The notes below the pieces were generated by a model. That model saw only the letters and a list, made by a program, of their open reading frames with translations. It made no database searches and was not told where the DNA came from. A stretch of 17,388 bases of DNA from Candidatus Aminicenantota bacterium. GTDB taxonomy: Bacteria > Acidobacteriota > Aminicenantia > UBA2199. The stretch is taken from the NCBI GenBank assembly GCA_024644125.1, contig JAHELQ010000052.1, positions 1 through 17,388 of the forward strand, read 5' to 3'. The translations under genes and the position numbers were made by a program. Shown here piece by piece: positions 14,806 through 17,388 of the stretch. Position 1 is the stretch's first letter; each line of letters starts with the position of its first letter.

Positions 14806-17388
14806 TGTTTTGAAGTCCTTGTAGGTATTTGTTTTTGAAGTCTTCCACTTCATCGGCGGCATCTCGCAATTCGTTATCGACGTCATCCGGAGCCAATCGT
14901 TGAATACGAAGCGAAAGAGTTTCGATGGTCCGGTTGGCAAATAGGTCGATGACACCCAGGTTGATATTCAACCGTGAATTGATGACGCTCAGCAATTTGA
15001 TAGCTTTGATAGAATCTCCGCCTATGGAAAAGTAATTATCTTTGACTCCGATTTTTTCCAATCCCAAAACTTCCCGCCATATTTGAACTAGCGCTTCTTC
15101 CATTGGATCGCGCGGCGGGACATAATTGGCGGAGGCTGTGATATCAGGCTCAGGGAGTCTTTTTTTATCGATTTTATGATGTGCCGTCAAAGGCATTTTT
15201 TCCAGTTTCATCACATAGAGGGGCACCATGTAGCCAGGAAGCAATTCCGAAAGGCGCTCCCTGATATTGTCGGGATTCACGTCTCCGGACTCAGCGACAT
15301 AATAGGAACACAATTGTTTGTTCCCGTCGCGATCGGCAACCGCCAGCGTGACTGCTTCCGACACTCCGGGAATTGTCAGGAGTCGTTGATCGATCTCCAT
15401 TGGTTCCACCCGTTGCCCCCTGATTTTTACCTGATCGTCAACTCTTCCGGCGAATTCCAGCAAACCGTCGCGATTCCACCGGGCCAAATCGCCTGTCCGA
15501 TAAAACCGCTCCCCGCCAAACATGGGAAGCGACACAAACTTCTCCTCAGTCAATTCCGGGTTGTTCAAATACCCCCGAGCAAGGCCTTCGCCTCCGATGC
15601 ACATCTCGCCGGGAGCTCCGGCAGGGAGCAACCGAAGCATATGATCCACGATCGCCACTTTATAATTTTGCAAAGGTTTCCCGATGGGAACTTCGGAATA
15701 GGTTAAATCTCCCCGGCAATCGAACGCCGTGGTATTGATTGTCGCTTCGGTGGGGCCGTAGATGTTGATGATCGATTGCACATTCAATTGCCGGCTGAGT
15801 TCAAGATATAGTTTACGGGTAAATGACTCCCCTGCTAAAATTACATATTTCAAAGGGATAGAGCCGATGTTTTCCCCTGACGCCATCATGGCCTCAGGGC
15901 TGATTAGCGCCTCCATCAGCGACGGTACAGTGTTGAGTATATCGATGCGGTGGATCGACAGATAATTCCACAATTTGAGAGCGTCCTTCTTGATGGAATT
16001 GGGAAGCAAATGGAGTTTGGCGCCGCTCGCCAGCGGTAGGAAAATTTGCTGTACCGAAGGATCGAATGTGATGGGCGCCATCAGAATGTGATGAAGTCCC
16101 GGTGTGAATCGATAACGCTTCAGCAAACCGTCCAATTGGTTGACGATACTTCTGTGTTCCACCACCACCCCTTTCGGTTTGCCAGTGGACCCGGATGTGT
16201 AAATCACATAGGCGGGACTCCCGGAACAGGCGTTCTGCGGCGAAGGCCGCTCGGGCGGTCGCCCTTCGAAACATTCGCTCAACGACAACAAATTCCCTTT
16301 CCAGGCATAGGACGAGACAAAACATTCCGCTCCCAAAACCAGATCCGCCGCGCTATCATTGATCATATATCCAATCCGTTCCTCCGGATATTCCACATCT
16401 ATCGGCAAAAACGACGCGCCTGTTTTCATAATCGCCATCATCCCCGTTATTGTGTCAATGGAAACACCCGCCACCAGAGGGACGATCGAACCTCTGGATA
16501 CGCCATTGGCTGCCAGGAGTTTTGCCATAGTTTCCGATCGGCGGTTAAATTCTGAATATGTTACCTGGATATCTCCATACTGAAGGCACACGTTGTCGGG
16601 ATATCGCAAAACCGATTCCTCGACAAGTCGATGCAACGTTTTCTCCTGGGGAAAATCCGCCGCCGTGCCGTTTAATTCATGGATCAGCCGGTTTGTCTCC
16701 ATCCCTGATAAAATAGTCACCTGCTCGAGCGGTGTGTCTACAGCCGGAAGCGTTTGCTCCATCACTGAAGCCAGATGGGATTCGATCGTGCATACCGATT
16801 CCAGGCTATACATTCCCGGATCGTATTCAATTTGGCAGCGCAACTTCCCATCGGCAAAGTGAAATAAAAAAAAGAAGGAGGAATCGCTCCCCTCCGCATA
16901 TCGCCTATCGTGAAGGTTTTCCAATAGCACGATCACATCGAACAAGCCTTCGGCGCCGCTGTTGAAACCCAACCCCAAATCGGCGCTCAACAGTTCGAGG
17001 GGATAATTTTGATGCTTGTTTGCCTCGACAACAGTCTGCCGCACCTGAAGTAGGAGATCTTTGAATGTCATACCAGGTTGCATCGCGCTTTTCAACGCCA
17101 ACATTCTATTGATAAAGTCACCCTCGATCTCTTGCGTCTCGATAGGCGAGCCGATAATAATTTCGTCCGACATATTGTATTTGCCCAGTAGCAGGAATAC
17201 TTCCGCCGCCAGAATCATAAAGGCTCGGGCATCAGAGCCATTGCTGAGCCGCTCCAGGTTCCGGGAAATAGTTTCGTCAAACTCGAAACTCGCTATGGCA
17301 TGATCGGTTCCAGTGCTGGTAATGTTCCTGATATCCCGTGGAAAGCCAACCGCCTGTATATCTCCCGCCAGTTTTTCCAGCCAATAAT
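14795..17388 (-). CDS. NRPS, partial (N-terminus beyond right edge): C(part)-A(X)-PCP
   Basis: The frame stays open to the right edge (first whole codon at 17386), giving 863 visible residues. The Met at 17218 is internal, because the 56 residues before it (starting YWLEKLAGD) are clearly condensation domain. The visible part is the C-terminal half of a C domain (to about 225; its HHxxxDG is outside the window). It is followed by an A domain at about 250-745 with YTSGSTG and pocket residues D442 P443 Q446 N485 I516 A518 I542 I550 N551, with the distal Lys at 738. A PCP at about 761-828 has Ser792 in GGDSI. The A10 motif reads HHK instead of the usual NGK, but the catalytic Lys is kept. An acidic helical tail of about 30 residues ends the protein. 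The pocket code equals that of the second A domain in the next gene, so both should load the same unidentified residue. Further modules may precede it. Confidence 0.95.
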   Translation of the reverse strand, partial: YWLEKLAGDIQAVGFPRDIRNITSTGTDHAIASFEFDETISRNLERLSNGSDARAFMILAAEVFLLLGKYNMSDEIIIGSPIETQEIEGDFINRMLALKSAMQPGMTFKDLLLQVRQTVVEANKHQNYPLELLSADLGLGFNSGAEGLFDVIVLLENLHDRRYAEGSDSSFFFLFHFADGKLRCQIEYDPGMYSLESVCTIESHLASVMEQTLPAVDTPLEQVTILSGMETNRLIHELNGTAADFPQEKTLHRLVEESVLRYPDNVCLQYGDIQVTYSEFNRRSETMAKLLAANGVSRGSIVPLVAGVSIDTITGMMAIMKTGASFLPIDVEYPEERIGYMINDSAADLVLGAECFVSSYAWKGNLLSLSECFEGRPPERPSPQNACSGSPAYVIYTSGSTGKPKGVVVEHRSIVNQLDGLLKRYRFTPGLHHILMAPITFDPSVQQIFLPLASGAKLHLLPNSIKKDALKLWNYLSIHRIDILNTVPSLMEALISPEAMMASGENIGSIPLKYVILAGESFTRKLYLELSRQLNVQSIINIYGPTEATINTTAFDCRGDLTYSEVPIGKPLQNYKVAIVDHMLRLLPAGAPGEMCIGGEGLARGYLNNPELTEEKFVSLPMFGGERFYRTGDLARWNRDGLLEFAGRVDDQVKIRGQRVEPMEIDQRLLTIPGVSEAVTLAVADRDGNKQLCSYYVAESGDVNPDNIRERLSELLPGYMVPLYVMKLEKMPLTAHHKIDKKRLPEPDITASANYVPPRDPMEEALVQIWREVLGLEKIGVKDNYFSIGGDSIKAIKLLSVINSRLNINLGVIDLFANRTIETLSLRIQRLAPDDVDNELRDAADEVEDFKNKYLQGLQNNDG
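14816..14820 (-). promoter_or_regulatory. Probable ribosome binding site of the dimodular NRPS
   Basis: AAGGA ten bases before the ATG at 14805, inside the 3' end of the upstream NRPS gene. Spacing is at the long end of normal, so initiation may depend on coupling to translation of the upstream gene. Confidence 0.5.
15728..16210 (-). repeat. A-domain core copy 1 (A3 to A5, pocket-bearing), paralogous to 9271-9753
   Basis: Partner of the 9271-9753 segment, exactly the same length (483 bases). Identical 17-base runs lie at 16053-16069 and 16185-16201, a constant offset of 6457 bases. Nine of nine core pocket residues match. The serine-specific core of the first module in the dimodular protein is clearly different. 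Confidence 0.7.

Larger units (their letters stand above)
3102..17388 (-). other. Downstream end of a hybrid NRPS-PKS biosynthetic gene cluster
   Basis: Three consecutive megasynthase genes in colinear order with overlaps or 1-base spacing and a thioesterase only at the very end, so the last three amino-acid modules, the final polyketide module and chain release are all here. Inferred chain tail: X-Ser-X followed by a reduced two-carbon unit. No transporter, phosphopantetheinyl transferase, regulator or tailoring enzyme is present in the window; these would have to lie to the right or elsewhere. Confidence 0.9.

Noticed and set aside
14806..14955. Dimodular NRPS start at 14955
   Set aside because: The extra 50 residues are an out-of-frame reading of the upstream NRPS 3' end and show no NRPS-like sequence; the C domain begins right after the Met at 14805.
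15176..15706. Plus-strand frame of 176 codons
   Set aside because: Antisense shadow of the NRPS; no recognisable domain, and the minus strand is fully explained. The same holds for plus-strand frames at 14086-14586, 11161-11679, 7191-7619 and 6001-6468.
17216..17218. Met at 17218 as the start of the first NRPS
   Set aside because: The same frame continues upstream to the window edge with clear condensation-domain sequence, so the gene is truncated by the window.
1..17388. tRNA, rRNA, CRISPR arrays, insertion sequences
   Set aside because: No tRNA-like cloverleaf, repeat-spacer pattern, transposase or terminal inverted repeats were seen; nearly all sequence is accounted for by coding regions.

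Overview
The window holds two unrelated functional blocks, all on the minus strand, so genes run from right to left. From about 17388 down to 3102 lies the downstream end of a modular peptide-polyketide assembly line: a partial NRPS protein (C-A-PCP, cut by the right edge), a complete dimodular NRPS (C-A-PCP-C-A-PCP) and a complete terminal PKS module (KS-AT-KR-ACP-TE). The three genes overlap by 11 bases or are separated by 1 base, so they look like one operon in colinear biosynthetic order. Left of it is a secreted beta-propeller-like protein gene (1963-3027) with its own promoter. After a hairpin and a 180-base gap comes an operon for a four-subunit pyruvate:ferredoxin oxidoreductase in the order gamma, delta, alpha; alpha is cut by the left edge and beta presumably lies beyond it.

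Reading the assembly line: the last NRPS module of the partial protein and the second module of the dimodular protein carry the same unfamiliar ten-residue pocket code (D-P-Q-N-I-A-I-I-N plus the distal Lys). The module between them carries the textbook serine code (D-V-W-H-F-S-L-V-D-K). The terminal PKS should add a malonate-type unit, reduce the beta-ketone and release the chain. The inferred tail of the product is therefore ...X-Ser-X-[CH(OH)-CH2-CO], meaning a statine-like gamma-amino-beta-hydroxy acid end (or a ring closed from it). X is not identified, and any residues added before the right edge are unknown.

Organism: ferredoxin-dependent pyruvate metabolism points to an anaerobe. Intermediate base composition, the style of the condensation domains and the propeller protein with an FGxKGEGPxEF-like motif are reminiscent of uncultured Aminicenantes (Acidobacteriota-related). 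This is recall-based inference and was not tested by any search. No tRNA, rRNA, CRISPR array, insertion sequence, transporter, regulator or tailoring gene is visible. The left end of the biosynthetic cluster therefore seems to lie at about 3102, and most of the cluster lies to the right of the window.
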